Notes: generated by a model not told the origin, from the sequence alone. Shown: positions 1-10,015, counted from the first letter of the stretch. The stretch: DNA of 51,325 bases from Caldilineaceae bacterium (GCA_019637645.1 JAHBVH010000059.1:1-51325); one strand, 5' to 3'. Program-made: numbers and translations.

Positions 1-9
1 TTTCATAAG

Positions 10-80
10 CACCGGGCTAGTGAACAACGCTGGCGGAAGCGGGCTTGCGTCGGCGTTGCTGGCTAGCCCGGTGGCTTTTT
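10..80 (+). terminator. Long hairpin followed by a T run
   Basis: CACCGGGCTAG at 10-20 pairs perfectly with CTAGCCCGGTG at 63-73. Inside it AACGC pairs with GCGTT and AAGC with GCTT, so the element folds into a long rod. A run of five T follows at 76-80. This fits an intrinsic terminator for a plus-strand gene that ends just before the window. It also sits 75 bases beyond the stop of the minus-strand fasciclin gene and could serve both. Confidence 0.55.
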
Positions 81-153
81 GGGGGGCCTTGGGCGCGGGC
101 GGATTACCGAATTTGATTTTCATCAACCCTGTCAGGTTTTCCGCTATGCCCCC

Positions 154-1251
154 CTACCCATCCACATCGGTGGTAGGCGCTGCCGAGGGGGGTGTTAGCA
201 CATCCCCAATCACATGAATCACGCCATTGGCCGCTTCAATATCAGCTTGGTAGACCGGCGCACCATTGACAAAAATTTGGCCGTCTTCTTGTACAGTGAC
301 CACTAGTTCTTCACCCGACGCCGTGACTAAGGTAGAGCGCGTGGCTAGATCAGCCGAGTTGACATCGCCCAAGATAAGATGATAGCGCAGCCGTTCGGCC
401 AAGGCGGCGCGATCATTGAGCAACGCTTGAATTTGTTCAGTTGGCACCTCGCGGAAGGCGGGATCGGTTGGCACGAAGAGGGTAAAGGGACCTACCTGTT
501 GGAGGGCATCGGTCATGCCAGCCGCGTTGATGGCTGTGGCCGCGGTCTGTAGCCCTGTGATCGAGTTGATCACTTCGACGACGGTTTCTTGCGAGGTGTC
601 GGCTGCTTTGAGCTCTTCGAGGGTTTCGTCGGCCTGCTTGGTCTGGAACGCCAGCATTTCTGGTGGTGCAGCAGGTAGGGCCAAGTCCAAGGTCGGCGGG
701 ATTAAAATTTGATTGATGACATGAATCACGCCATTGGCTGCCGGTAGATCACGGTAGACAAGCTGCGCCCCATCGACAAACAAGCCCCCATCCACACCGA
801 TGGTCACCGTCAGCGGTTCGCCTGCCGCCGTTTGGAGAACATCTAGCCGCGTCAAGGCCATACTATCCATGCGGTCAACCACAATGTGATATTGCAAGAT
901 CGCGGCCAACTGAACCGGATCGGCGAGGATGGCCTCTCTGGTGGCAGCGGGAACCGCCTCGAAGGCGGCGTTATCCGGTGCAAAGACTGTAAGCGGCCCG
1001 TTTTCGGTAAAGGCCAAGTCGAACCCGGCGGTTTCGGCGGCCTCGGCAAGGTAGCTAAAGCGATCCACCGATTTGAAGATGTCAGCGATCGACATGGCCG
1101 ATGTATCCGGCAGATCGCCATTGACTGTCGCAATGGCTGGGTTCTGGCTGGTGACAGCGGAATCGGGCCGAACTTGGAGGGTGCAAGCGCTGGATACAAA
1201 GAGGGTGAGCAGCAGCCCAACCTGGAGCGGAAAGATCCAACTTTTTTGCAT
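154..1251 (-). CDS. Secreted lipoprotein with two fasciclin (FAS1) domains
   Basis: Seen: a 365-residue product with a hydrophobic N-terminal segment ending in the lipobox SSAC (Cys23), so it is probably exported and lipid-anchored. Two FAS1 domains follow, at about residues 53-190 and 220-355. Each carries the FAS1 landmarks: a TVFAPDNAAF or TLFVPTDPAF block, a YH motif (LQYHIV, LRYHLI) and a closing NGVIHVI. A Pro/Ala-rich linker joins them. I chose ATG 1251 because AAAGGA lies 7 bases upstream; an in-frame ATG at 1269 would lengthen the leader without a better site. FAS1 domains act in cell-surface adhesion; the ligand cannot be read from sequence. The gene diverges from the argininosuccinate-lyase-like gene and looks monocistronic. 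Confidence 0.88.
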   Translation of the reverse strand: MQKSWIFPLQVGLLLTLFVSSACTLQVRPDSAVTSQNPAIATVNGDLPDTSAMSIADIFKSVDRFSYLAEAAETAGFDLAFTENGPLTVFAPDNAAFEAVPAATREAILADPVQLAAILQYHIVVDRMDSMALTRLDVLQTAAGEPLTVTIGVDGGLFVDGAQLVYRDLPAANGVIHVINQILIPPTLDLALPAAPPEMLAFQTKQADETLEELKAADTSQETVVEVINSITGLQTAATAINAAGMTDALQQVGPFTLFVPTDPAFREVPTEQIQALLNDRAALAERLRYHLILGDVNSADLATRSTLVTASGEELVVTVQEDGQIFVNGAPVYQADIEAANGVIHVIGDVLTPPSAAPTTDVDG

Positions 1252-1593
1252 AGTACTATCCTTTCTCATCCTCCCCACGCCAAGCAGCCTAGCGGTGTTG
1301 TTGGCACAACGATGGTGTGCTGTTGGGTGGGAAGGTCCATCATTGCGTGGTAGCTGGCGCTGGGGAGAAACGCCGATAGGCGGGGGCAAAGACGATTGGT
1401 CTAGGCGTGACGGCAAGCGCGTCGCCGCCAAGAGCGTCAGCCTGACCAGGACAACTCTTATGAACATACTGCAAGGGCCGGATAAAAAGATATGCCGCGG
1501 TATAGAGAGTAGATAGAGAGCAAGTTGTGTCGCCGCGATCGCGCCATCGCAACGCAGCTCGGTTGCTGCGCAGCGCGCTCTGAGCCTATATAT
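1252..1593. other. Divergent intergenic region, no gene recognised
   Basis: This stretch lies between the divergently read fasciclin gene and the lyase-family gene. Open frames on both strands have no recognisable family, no good ribosome binding site and unconvincing composition. The only clear signal is the plus-strand promoter just downstream at 1594-1622. I see no repeat or RNA gene here. Confidence 0.5.
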
Positions 1594-1622
1594 TTGTGGC
1601 ACCTTGGTAAACAGGATATAAT
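1594..1622 (+). promoter_or_regulatory. Sigma-70-type promoter for the lyase-family gene
   Basis: TTGTGG (1594-1599), a 17-base spacer and TATAAT (1617-1622) make a good housekeeping promoter. The expected transcript start is near 1629. An AAAGGAGAGGG sequence follows almost at once, at about 1637-1647. It is too far from the chosen start at 1690 to serve it and is followed by a three-codon frame (TTG GAC CTG TGA), so the leader may hold a minimal upstream frame. Confidence 0.6.
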
Positions 1623-1689
1623 TCCCGCCAGGAGCCTAAAGGAGAGGGCTGCTTGGACCTGTGAAATTGATTCGGTGAAACCTTCGGGA

Positions 1690-3192
1690 ATGAGTACCCA
1701 GGCGCATTCGCTTATGCCAACTTTTCCACACCCCGTCTACAGTCGTCATGTCCTCCAACCCGCCTATGCCGATGCGCAGGCTTTTCTCTTTGCTCCGATG
1801 TTGGCTGCCCACGAGGCCCATGCGATTATGCTGGCCGAATGTAATATCATCAGCCATGAAAATGCTGTGGCAATTTTACAGGCAGTAGCACAGCTAGAAG
1901 CCGCCACCGTAGATGCCTTTGCCTATCAGCCTGGGGTGGAAGATCTCTTTTTTCGCATTGAAGGCGCAATCATTGCCAGCGTCGGGGCTGACTATGGGGG
2001 CAATTTGCAGCTTGCGCGTAGTCGTAACGATCTGGGCCAAGCCCTGGCGCGCATGGCCCTGCGCGAGGGGCTTCTGGCGGTGGCTGGTGACTTATTGGCG
2101 TTACGGCAAGTGTTGCTCCGACGCGCCGAGCGCTTTATCAATACCCTCATGCCGGGCTATACCCACACTCAGCCCGCGCAACCGACCACCTTTGCCCATT
2201 ACTTGGCGGGAGTGCTCACCTTTTTGGGCAAAGATCAGGCGCGCTTGGCCGCGGCCTATGCCAATGTCAACGAGTCACCCTTGGGGGCAGTGGCCTTTAC
2301 CGGTACCGGTTTTCCCATCGATCGTCAGCGACTGGCCGAACTCTTGGGTTTTGATGCTTTGATCGCCAGCAGCCACCATAGCATTGGGGCGGGTGATCAT
2401 CTGACCGATGTCAGCTTTGCCGTGCAATCGCTCGCGATTGGCCTCGGGCGGATGACCAAAGATCTGCTTTTTCTTGCCACCCAAGAGGTCGGCGCATTGC
2501 GGTTTGATGACAGCTTTATCCAGATCAGTTCGATCATGCCCCAAAAGCGTAATCCGGTGGTGTTAGAGCATTTGCGCGCTCGCCTCAGCCGCACCTTGGG
2601 CGCGGCCCAAACGATTGCGCTTCAGTGTCATAATATTCCCTATGGCGACACCCAAGATATTGAAGACGAAATTCTACCCCCGTTGCAAGAGGCATTGACC
2701 ACGTTGCAAGAATGTTTGACGCTCTACACCGCGGTCTTTGAAACCCTACAGCTTGAGGAAGAACATTTGCGTCAGCGCGCGGGGGTGGGCTTTACCACGG
2801 CCACCGAACTCGCCGATACACTGGTGCGCGAGGCGCGCCTGCCTTTCCGCCAAGCGTATAAAATTGTGGCGACCATGGTGCAAGCGGCTGTGCAGGATGG
2901 GGTGAGTGAAGAGCAGCTGACCCTAGAACGTTTACAAGCCGCGGCGACCACCGTAGTAGGCAAGCCATTGCCCTTTTCCGCCGAGCAATTGGAACGCGCC
3001 CTCGATCCCCAGATGTTTGTCAACGCGCGCGTCGATGTCGGTGGCGTCTCTCCCCAAGCAACGACTCTCCTGCTGGGCCAACTCCAGAGTGCCCTACGCG
3101 TTGATCTAGAGTGGTTGGCCGCCGCGCAGACACGGTTGCAAGGTGCCAATGCCCTACGGCGAGAAGCCGTTGAGATGCTGCTTGCGCTCTAA
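1690..3192 (+). CDS. Argininosuccinate lyase family protein
   Basis: The 500-residue product belongs to the fumarase/aspartase superfamily and is closest to argininosuccinate lyase, which splits argininosuccinate into arginine and fumarate. Visible motifs are ARSRND (family RSRND), PGYTHTQPAQPT (family GYTHLQxAQP) and the signature ISSIMPQKRNP, where the usual enzyme has GSSIMPQKKNP. The Gly-to-Ile change just before the catalytic-loop serine and the loss of Gln after RSRND make the substrate uncertain. No argG or other arginine gene is nearby, which weakens a plain argH call. The start is uncertain: ATG 1690 gives the family's usual N terminus but has a weak ribosome site, and ATG 1714 is possible. 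The neighbour pgm follows 46 bases later on the same strand. Confidence 0.75.
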   Translation: MSTQAHSLMPTFPHPVYSRHVLQPAYADAQAFLFAPMLAAHEAHAIMLAECNIISHENAVAILQAVAQLEAATVDAFAYQPGVEDLFFRIEGAIIASVGADYGGNLQLARSRNDLGQALARMALREGLLAVAGDLLALRQVLLRRAERFINTLMPGYTHTQPAQPTTFAHYLAGVLTFLGKDQARLAAAYANVNESPLGAVAFTGTGFPIDRQRLAELLGFDALIASSHHSIGAGDHLTDVSFAVQSLAIGLGRMTKDLLFLATQEVGALRFDDSFIQISSIMPQKRNPVVLEHLRARLSRTLGAAQTIALQCHNIPYGDTQDIEDEILPPLQEALTTLQECLTLYTAVFETLQLEEEHLRQRAGVGFTTATELADTLVREARLPFRQAYKIVATMVQAAVQDGVSEEQLTLERLQAAATTVVGKPLPFSAEQLERALDPQMFVNARVDVGGVSPQATTLLLGQLQSALRVDLEWLAAAQTRLQGANALRREAVEMLLAL

Positions 3193-3238
3193 AGAAAATT
3201 GATACCAAGTACGCCCAACTTCCAGAGAGGACTCTTCT

Positions 3239-4888
3239 ATGCCACTTCATCCACTGGCGGGCCAACCGGCTCCGCTTGCGTTGCTGATCAATATTCCGCG
3301 GCTGATTTCGGATTACTACACGCTGCAGCCTGATCCGACTGTCGCGACCCAAGCGGTCTCTTTTGGGACATCGGGCCATCGGGGCACATCGACCGAGCAG
3401 AGTTTCAATGAGCATCATATTCTGGCAATTTGTCAGGCGATTGTTGAACTGCGCCAAGCCAAAGGGATTACCGGCCCGCTCTATTTGGGGATGGATACCC
3501 ATGCCCTCTCGGAAGCCGCTCTGGCCACCGCCATTGAGGTCTTTGCCGCCAATGCCACCGAATTGATGATCCAGACAGACCGGGGCTATACACCAACGCC
3601 GGTGATTTCACACGCCATCCTCACCCATAACCGCGGCCGTACCCGTGGCCTAGCCGATGGTGTTGTGATCACGCCGTCCCACAATCCACCGAGTGACGGG
3701 GGCTTCAAATATAATCCGCCCGAAGGCGGGCCTGCGGATGCGGCGACTACCCAACAGATCCAGCAGCGCGCCAACCAATTGTTGGCGCAAGGCTTGCAAG
3801 GGGTGAAGCGGATGCCGTTGACGCGCGCCCTGCAGGCTGCCACTACCCACACCTATGACTACATTACCCCCTATGTGGCGGATCTAGCCAATATTATTGA
3901 TATGGAAGCCATTCGTGCCGCCGGGCTCAAGATCGGCGCGGACCCCATGGGCGGCGCGGGGATCCACTATTGGGAGCCGATTGCCGACCACTATGGCTTG
4001 GACATTGCCGTAGTGAACCGCCGTGTCGATCCAACCTTTTCCTTTATGACCGTGGACAAAGATGGCAAGATCCGTATGGACTGCTCTTCACCCTATGCTA
4101 TGGCTAGCCTCATCGGTCTCAAGGATCGCTTTGATATCGCTTTTGGCAATGACCCCGACTTTGACCGCCACGGCATTGTGACGCCGAGCGCGGGGTTGAT
4201 GGACCCTAACCACTATCTGGCCGTCGCCATTGGCTATCTCTTCCAACATCGACCGGGCTGGCGCGCCGATGCGGCGGTTGGCAAAACCTTGGTCTCGAGC
4301 GCCATGATCGATCGCGTGGCTCAACAACTGGGGCGCAAACTGGCCGAAGTGCCGGTGGGCTTTAAGTGGTTTGTCGATGGCTTGGTCGATGGGAGCTATG
4401 GTTTTGGGGGCGAAGAGAGCGCCGGGGCCGCGTTCCTGCGCAAAGATGGCACAGTGTGGACCACCGACAAAGATGGCATCATCCTCGATCTCCTTGCTGC
4501 TGAGATCACCGCTGTAACGGGGCGCGATCCAGGGGAACACTATCAAGCCTTGGAGGCCGAATTTGGCGCAGTCTATTATGACCGGATCGACGCCCCCGCG
4601 GATGCCGCTCAGCGGAACGCCCTGAAGAATCTTTCGCCGGCAGCGGTGGCGGCCAACGAATTGGCTGGCGACAAGATCGTCGCCAAACTGACCCACGCGC
4701 CAGGAAACGGGGCCGCCATCGGTGGCCTCAAGGTGGTGACTGCGCAAGGTTGGTTCGCGGCTCGTCCATCGGGCACAGAAAATATTTACAAGATCTACGC
4801 TGAAAGCTTCCAGAGTGAAGCCCATTTGCAGCAGATCCAGGCCGAAGCCCAACAGATCGTTAACCAGGTTTTCCTACAGACGGCTTGA
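3239..4888 (+). CDS. pgm: Phosphoglucomutase, alpha-D-glucose-phosphate specific
   Basis: This enzyme interconverts glucose 1-phosphate and glucose 6-phosphate, linking glycogen and sugar-nucleotide metabolism to glycolysis. The 549-residue length matches bacterial Pgm of the PgcA/Pgm type. The N-terminal FGTSGHRG motif, the phosphoserine loop [11 protein letters not shown], the metal loop [10 protein letters not shown], the sugar-binding loop GGEESAG and the phosphate-binding [10 protein letters not shown] are all intact. ATG 3239 is preceded by GAGAGGA with 7 bases of spacing. It may be co-transcribed with the lyase-family gene. It converges on the RCC1 gene across a stem-forming repeat at 4918-5059. 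Confidence 0.95.
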   Translation: MPLHPLAGQPAPLALLINIPRLISDYYTLQPDPTVATQAVSFGTSGHRGTSTEQSFNEHHILAICQAIVELRQAKGITGPLYLGMDTHALSEAALATAIEVFAANATELMIQTDRGYTPTPVISHAILTHNRGRTRGLADGVVITPSHNPPSDGGFKYNPPEGGPADAATTQQIQQRANQLLAQGLQGVKRMPLTRALQAATTHTYDYITPYVADLANIIDMEAIRAAGLKIGADPMGGAGIHYWEPIADHYGLDIAVVNRRVDPTFSFMTVDKDGKIRMDCSSPYAMASLIGLKDRFDIAFGNDPDFDRHGIVTPSAGLMDPNHYLAVAIGYLFQHRPGWRADAAVGKTLVSSAMIDRVAQQLGRKLAEVPVGFKWFVDGLVDGSYGFGGEESAGAAFLRKDGTVWTTDKDGIILDLLAAEITAVTGRDPGEHYQALEAEFGAVYYDRIDAPADAAQRNALKNLSPAAVAANELAGDKIVAKLTHAPGNGAAIGGLKVVTAQGWFAARPSGTENIYKIYAESFQSEAHLQQIQAEAQQIVNQVFLQTA

Positions 4889-4917
4889 AACTTAGAAACT
4901 ATCAATGAACAATCGAT

Positions 4918-5059
4918 GAAGTGCCAAACAGAAGTGCCGGGGACGAGCCAGTTGTAGGCGTAGAAGTGCTAAACAGAAGTGCCGGGGACGAGCCAGTTGT
5001 AGTCGTCGTGTGAAGGTCGCGAGCGGCTCGTCCCCGGCACTTCTGCTGGGCACTTCTGT
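4918..5059. repeat. Direct and inverted repeats between convergent genes
   Basis: A 39-base unit at 4918-4956 is repeated at 4963-5001 with one difference. Its core (starting CAGAAGTGCCGGGG, at 4929-4949 and 4974-4994) occurs again in inverse orientation at 5025-5045. The second and inverted copies can form a perfect 21-bp stem with a 30-base loop. A partial fourth copy (GGGCACTTCTG) follows at about 5048-5058. The position between two converging genes suggests a bidirectional terminator, though it lacks a strong T run; it may also be a small dispersed repeat. Confidence 0.8.
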
Positions 5060-5062
5060 TGA

Positions 5063-8000
5063 TTAGCGTGTAATAACGGGCAGGTAGAGACTGCTGATCA
5101 CAAGCTCGACCGGGCGGGCCGTTAGCCCTTCGTCGTCTTCGGCGTAGATGACAATGCGGTAGGTGCCGGATTCTGTAAATTGACCGTAGAGCGCCGCGTA
5201 TTGATCATTGCCACGCGCCAGTAGCGGCAAGGGCAGCGGTTCCGCTACCAGTTCCTCATTGCTGGTCGGGATCTGATAGGAAGGCGGATAGATCACCGCC
5301 CAAACGGCGCGCACCGCGTTTTCGTTGTCGCGTACTTCCGCCCAGATCTCTTTCCGCTCACCGCTGCTGTTGCGTATTTCCGCTTGGACCACATAGGGCG
5401 GCCAGGCATTATCCGCCGGGAAGGTGCCAGCCACGGTGAAGCTGCGGAGTCCGGCCACCTGACCATCGTTCGCCCCATTGGGGATCCCGTCACCATCATC
5501 ATCCAGCCACGCAACTTGCGCGCTATTGCGGCTGCGGGCGCTCGTGCGCGCCTCTTCAAAAGCCACCAACAGGCTGCTGCCCTGGGTCAGCGAATCAAAG
5601 AGAGCATCGGAGAAGACCGCGCCTTGTTGCGAGGCCCAAGCCAGGGCAAAGGCCCCTGTGGAAGCCACCACCACCCGATTCGGCGCGCTGATACTCTGGT
5701 TCGGGTCGATAAAACTGCCCGAGTAGCAGGCTTCAATGATGATATTGATTGACAGGTTCGGGTGGATCGCCTCAAGTTGAGTGAGCCAGCTATGCAGATC
5801 TTGGGGCGTCAATACTTCGTTGCGCGGCCCATCTAGGTAGAATTTGTCATAGCCGCCGTGATCCATGAGATAGATGGTTAAGGAGCGGTCGGCACCAACC
5901 TTGTCGGCGGCCCACTGGGTGATCGCAGCTTGGAGATTGGCGCGGGTGGCTAGGGCGGCCACGTCGGCCACGCCGTCGTTATCGGCATCGATCCCAAGTT
6001 CACTGGCGAGGTAGCGGATGCGCTCCGGTCCGTAGCCGTTGGCCCGCCAGAGTTGATAGGCCCGTTTGGTCAACGCGTGGATCTGGCTCTGGAGTGGATC
6101 ATTGACTTTGTACCGTCCCGCCACGATGATCACTGCGCCGATCTGGGGGGTGCTAGAGAGCGCACGGACGGTGAGATGATAGGCGACTTGGGGACCTGCT
6201 TTGGTCGGGTCAGCGTTTAACAGCCGCAGATAGATAGTCCGATCACTAGGAACGCTGAAGCGGAGGCGGACATCGGGCGAAAAGGTATGATCTTGGCTTT
6301 GCTGCGCGCCACCAGCACAGTTGTCGTATACCTCTAGAATGAGATCCGCGCCGGACATGGCCGGGACCCGCGCTTCGACGACATAGGTGATAGCCGCGGT
6401 GGCCGTAAACTGCACCCAATCAACATCGCCTGGTGCATGAAAGGTGCGTTGCTGTAGCGTGCCATCGGTGGCGATGGGCTTGGCCTGGGCACAGGAGTTG
6501 TCATCTTCAAAGACATCGCCCTGACCGGGTTGTGTCGTGGCGGTTGGGGTAACGGTTGGGGCCGGTGTGCCATTGCTTGGCGGGGTCGTTGGTGTGTGGG
6601 TGACTGTGGGGACCACCGCGCTACCGGGGATTAGGACATCGGCGGGGGTATGCCGCCACGCGACCTGGCCACTGCCAAGCTGGCCGTAGACCGTGCTGCC
6701 CCAGCATTGGAGCCCGCCTTGGCTCAGGGCCGCGCAAGTATGATCCCTGCCCGCGCTCATAAGCGCCACACTGCCTGCCAATCCAGTAACACTGACGGGG
6801 GCTCGGCGATTGCTATAGCTGCCGTCACCGAGTTGCCCTTTTTCATTCGCGCCCCAACATTGCCGCCCACCTTGGGCGGCAAGGACGCAATTATGGTCAT
6901 AACCGGTGACGAGTGCTTGGATGGCCCCACTTAACTCAACAACCGCAACCGGTGCGAGCCGATCTTGGTTGCTGTTATCGCCCAATTGACCTAAATCGTT
7001 GCGCCCCCAACACTGAACTGCACTGGCAAAGCGCGCACAACTGTGATACAAACCGGCTGTAATGGCGAGGACGTCGTTCGCCAAGCCGGCGACGGTCACG
7101 GGGGTGCTTTCACTTTCGCTCGTGCTGCCACTGCCTAACTCGCCGAACCCATTGTGTCCCCAACATTTGACGCTGCTCGTAGTGGTCAACGCGCAGGTAT
7201 GATCCCCACTGGCGGCCAAGGCCACCACTTCATTGGGCTGTAGTCCACTCACATCAACGGGGGTACTGCTATCGACGGTGTTGCCGGTACCTAATTGACC
7301 ATAGTTGTTCTGTCCCCAACACTGGGTTGTGCCATTGACGACCGCACAGGTGTGGGCATAGCCAGCGGCAAAGGCCGTAACGCCTGCTGTCAAACCCGCG
7401 GGACTGTTGAGCTGATCGGTGTAGTCGGTGTGGCCCAAGCCAAGCTGGCCCCAGTAGTTCCCGCCCCAGCAAACCAATGCCCCAATGCTCGTTCTTCCAC
7501 ACGAGTGGTCAAGGCCAGTGGCTAAGGCCGTGAACGTACCACCAGTAAAGTTAACCGCGACGGGCAATGGGCTTGCCCCAACGACCGGATTGCCAAGCTG
7601 TAGATATTCATTGCTGCCCCAACATTGGGCCGCGCCATCGATGAGAGCGCAGCTATGGCTACCGCCCAGGGCCAGGCTGCTTACACTACCGCTAACACCT
7701 GTTACGGCAACGGGGGTGCTGTAGAGATAGTTGACGCCGTCACCTAATTGACCGGATTCACCTACGCCCCAACACTTGAGACTGCTGTTCGCCAAGCGCG
7801 CACAGGTGTGATGACCACCGGCGGCCACGGCGGTCGCGCCGCTAGTCAGCCCAGTGACATTGGCGGGGATTGTGAGGTAGAAACCGGCAGCGGTCGCGGC
7901 CCCGGCTTGCCCATGGGCATTGCGCCCCCAACATTTGACGCCGCCACTCGTCGTGACCGCACAGACATGCTTTTCGCCCCCGCTGATGGTTGCGACGCCA

Positions 8001-8887
8001 CTGCTAAGATTGAACGCGGTTACGGGAACGTTGCTGTCGGTTTCGGTGCCATCGCCCAATTGCCCGTCTGAATTCATCCCCCAACAGCGCACGCTCCCAT
8101 TGACGAGGGCGCAGGCATATTCACCACCGACCGCTAGCGCCGTGGCTCCGCTGCCCAAGTTGCTGACATTGGTGGGGAGCAGGCTTGCGGTGTTGCTGCC
8201 ATTGCCAAGTTGGCCCCAAGTATTATCGCCCCAGCAGCGGACGGCCCCCGCGGTAATGGCGCAGGTTTGGTAGGCACCGGCGGCTACGGCTGTAATATTG
8301 CCTGCGAGATTGCCAACTGTCACTGGTGTGCTGCGCTGGAGTTGGGTGGCATCACCCAATTGGCCCTGTTCGTTCTTGCCCCAACAGAAGATATTGCTGC
8401 TGGAAAAGGCACAGGTGTGATAATCACCAGCCGCCAGCCCTACGATGCCGCTGCCCAGCCCTTGGACTTCGGTGGGGAGTCGGCGGTTGAGCTGGGTGCC
8501 ATCGCCGAGCTGACCAAGTTCGTTATCCCCCCAGCAGCGGACACTCCCGGTCGCCAAGAGGGCGCAGGTGTGGTAGGCCCCGGTTACAATGACGCTGACG
8601 TTGCTCAGCCCAATGGGATCGACGGGCAGATTGCGCGCGGTGTTTGAATTGTCGCCGAGCTGCCCATAATCGTTGGCTCCCCAGCATTTGATGGCCCCGC
8701 CATTGGTACGCGCACAGGTGTGAAAACCACCGGTGGCAACTTGGGCAATGTCTGAAAGGGGGACAAAGTCGGCCGGGGCGGTTATCGATGCCCCGAGAAC
8801 GATTGGCATGACCGCCCCAGGACGGCTGCTGAACAGAATCAGGATCAAGAGCAGCACGAGGCCGCTGGTAATGGTGAGGATGCGCAA
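5063..8887 (-). CDS. Secreted RCC1-propeller protein with a C13/caspase-like peptidase domain
   Basis: The 1274-residue product begins with a signal-like hydrophobic segment. Fourteen RCC1 repeats follow (about residues 45-750), each with a paired Cys and a CWGxNxxGQLG-type core. After a Thr/Pro-rich linker (about 750-790) comes a PPC-like beta-sandwich (about 792-910). Next is a legumain/caspase-fold domain with the catalytic pair His1010 (YLMDHGG) and Cys1054 (IIEACYSGS). The C terminus is a beta-rich domain ending in SLYLPVITR. RCC1 blades are usually seven per propeller, so fourteen suggests two. TTG 8887 is chosen because AGGAG lies 6 bases upstream. The two conserved Cys per blade suggest disulfides in an exported protein. 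The substrate is unknown. The gene stands alone. Confidence 0.88.
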   Translation of the reverse strand: MRILTITSGLVLLLILILFSSRPGAVMPIVLGASITAPADFVPLSDIAQVATGGFHTCARTNGGAIKCWGANDYGQLGDNSNTARNLPVDPIGLSNVSVIVTGAYHTCALLATGSVRCWGDNELGQLGDGTQLNRRLPTEVQGLGSGIVGLAAGDYHTCAFSSSNIFCWGKNEQGQLGDATQLQRSTPVTVGNLAGNITAVAAGAYQTCAITAGAVRCWGDNTWGQLGNGSNTASLLPTNVSNLGSGATALAVGGEYACALVNGSVRCWGMNSDGQLGDGTETDSNVPVTAFNLSSGVATISGGEKHVCAVTTSGGVKCWGRNAHGQAGAATAAGFYLTIPANVTGLTSGATAVAAGGHHTCARLANSSLKCWGVGESGQLGDGVNYLYSTPVAVTGVSGSVSSLALGGSHSCALIDGAAQCWGSNEYLQLGNPVVGASPLPVAVNFTGGTFTALATGLDHSCGRTSIGALVCWGGNYWGQLGLGHTDYTDQLNSPAGLTAGVTAFAAGYAHTCAVVNGTTQCWGQNNYGQLGTGNTVDSSTPVDVSGLQPNEVVALAASGDHTCALTTTSSVKCWGHNGFGELGSGSTSESESTPVTVAGLANDVLAITAGLYHSCARFASAVQCWGRNDLGQLGDNSNQDRLAPVAVVELSGAIQALVTGYDHNCVLAAQGGRQCWGANEKGQLGDGSYSNRRAPVSVTGLAGSVALMSAGRDHTCAALSQGGLQCWGSTVYGQLGSGQVAWRHTPADVLIPGSAVVPTVTHTPTTPPSNGTPAPTVTPTATTQPGQGDVFEDDNSCAQAKPIATDGTLQQRTFHAPGDVDWVQFTATAAITYVVEARVPAMSGADLILEVYDNCAGGAQQSQDHTFSPDVRLRFSVPSDRTIYLRLLNADPTKAGPQVAYHLTVRALSSTPQIGAVIIVAGRYKVNDPLQSQIHALTKRAYQLWRANGYGPERIRYLASELGIDADNDGVADVAALATRANLQAAITQWAADKVGADRSLTIYLMDHGGYDKFYLDGPRNEVLTPQDLHSWLTQLEAIHPNLSINIIIEACYSGSFIDPNQSISAPNRVVVASTGAFALAWASQQGAVFSDALFDSLTQGSSLLVAFEEARTSARSRNSAQVAWLDDDGDGIPNGANDGQVAGLRSFTVAGTFPADNAWPPYVVQAEIRNSSGERKEIWAEVRDNENAVRAVWAVIYPPSYQIPTSNEELVAEPLPLPLLARGNDQYAALYGQFTESGTYRIVIYAEDDEGLTARPVELVISSLYLPVITR

Positions 8888-9097
8888 GAGATTCTCCTAT
8901 TAGAACCAACTGCGTCCTTGCCCTTTCTTCCAGCACCAAGAGGGCAGTTGACTTTGATGTGGGCTACGTCTCCGCTGTGGCTTTGAAAAGAGCAATGATC
9001 GCAAACATCGCGTACGGTAAGTTGTCCACGACGATGGAGCCGCTTAGAAATCCACCGCACGATCCATCTCTATAAACAAATGCAAAGGAGCGCGTAT

Positions 9098-10015
9098 TTA
9101 GGCGTAGCGCAGATACTGTTCGACAAAATCGCAATCGACAAAATCGATATAGGCGTCGGTCAATTGCTTGGTGATTGGCCCAGGGACGGCACCATCAGCG
9201 ACGGTTTTGTTATTGAAGGAGTGTACTGGGCAGATGCAAAAACTGGTGGAGGTAATAAAGGCTTCGTCGGCGGTGTAGGCATCGTAGGGGGTCAGATCGT
9301 CTTCCACGACCTTGAGCTTCCGTTGTTCGGCCAGCTCGAAGACGGTTTGGCGGCTCACACCGGCCAAGACATATTGGACTTTGGGTGTATAGAGTATGCC
9401 ATCGCGGACCAGAAAGATATTGCTGCCCATGCCCTCGGCCAGAAAGCCACGCGTGTCGAGCAAGAGCGCCCACCCTTTGGGGTTGACGCTACGTACTTCC
9501 AGGTCGGCCATGATCATGTTCAAATAGTTATGGCTCTTGACATTGGGGCTGAGACATTCGGGCGGTACTCGTTGCACCGAAGGAAAGACAACGTCAATGC
9601 CATTGCGATAGAGAGGAGCGCGCGCTTGGAAGGGCAGCGGTGTGCATTCGACGATCACCGTTGGCCCGCTATTTTGCCAAAAGTCACCGCCCACGAGATC
9701 GACCCCGCGCGAGACCCGCTGGCCGACCCAATAGTCATCCTGCTCGCCGAGGAGCGGCAGGTTGCGGGCGAGCACTTCTTCGCTAATGGTCATCATCTCG
9801 GCGCGCGTGAGGCCACAGTCGATGCCCGCATATTTGAGCGAGCGATAGAGCCGGTCGATATGCTCTTTTAGCTTAAACATGCGCCCGCCAAAGGTGCGGG
9901 TCATATCAAAGACACCATCACCATATTTGAAGCTGCGATCCCGAAAAGGAATCAGCACTTGGCTTTCTGGTACAATCTGGCCGTTGAAATAAGCGACGCG
10001 TTCTGGGGTTGTCAT
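9098..10015 (-). CDS. PLP-dependent class IV aminotransferase
   Basis: The 305-residue product is a fold-type IV transaminase, the family of branched-chain and D-amino-acid aminotransferases and aminodeoxychorismate lyase. Typical parts are RDRSFKYGDGVFD near residue 26, the PLP-lysine motif NVKSHNYLN and the phosphate-binding E-GMGSNIF. It differs clearly from the second family member in this window (38763-39686), which looks like the true branched-chain enzyme, so this one may act on another amino acid. ATG 10015 has GAGG 4 bases upstream. It lies downstream of, and on the same strand as, an HpcH/HpaI aldolase (gap 221 bases with a strong hairpin), so co-transcription is doubtful. Confidence 0.85.
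   Translation of the reverse strand: MTTPERVAYFNGQIVPESQVLIPFRDRSFKYGDGVFDMTRTFGGRMFKLKEHIDRLYRSLKYAGIDCGLTRAEMMTISEEVLARNLPLLGEQDDYWVGQRVSRGVDLVGGDFWQNSGPTVIVECTPLPFQARAPLYRNGIDVVFPSVQRVPPECLSPNVKSHNYLNMIMADLEVRSVNPKGWALLLDTRGFLAEGMGSNIFLVRDGILYTPKVQYVLAGVSRQTVFELAEQRKLKVVEDDLTPYDAYTADEAFITSTSFCICPVHSFNNKTVADGAVPGPITKQLTDAYIDFVDCDFVEQYLRYA

Noticed and set aside
6650..8647. Several plus-strand frames opposite the RCC1 gene
   Set aside because: They follow the repeat structure of the real gene in antisense and have no ribosome sites.
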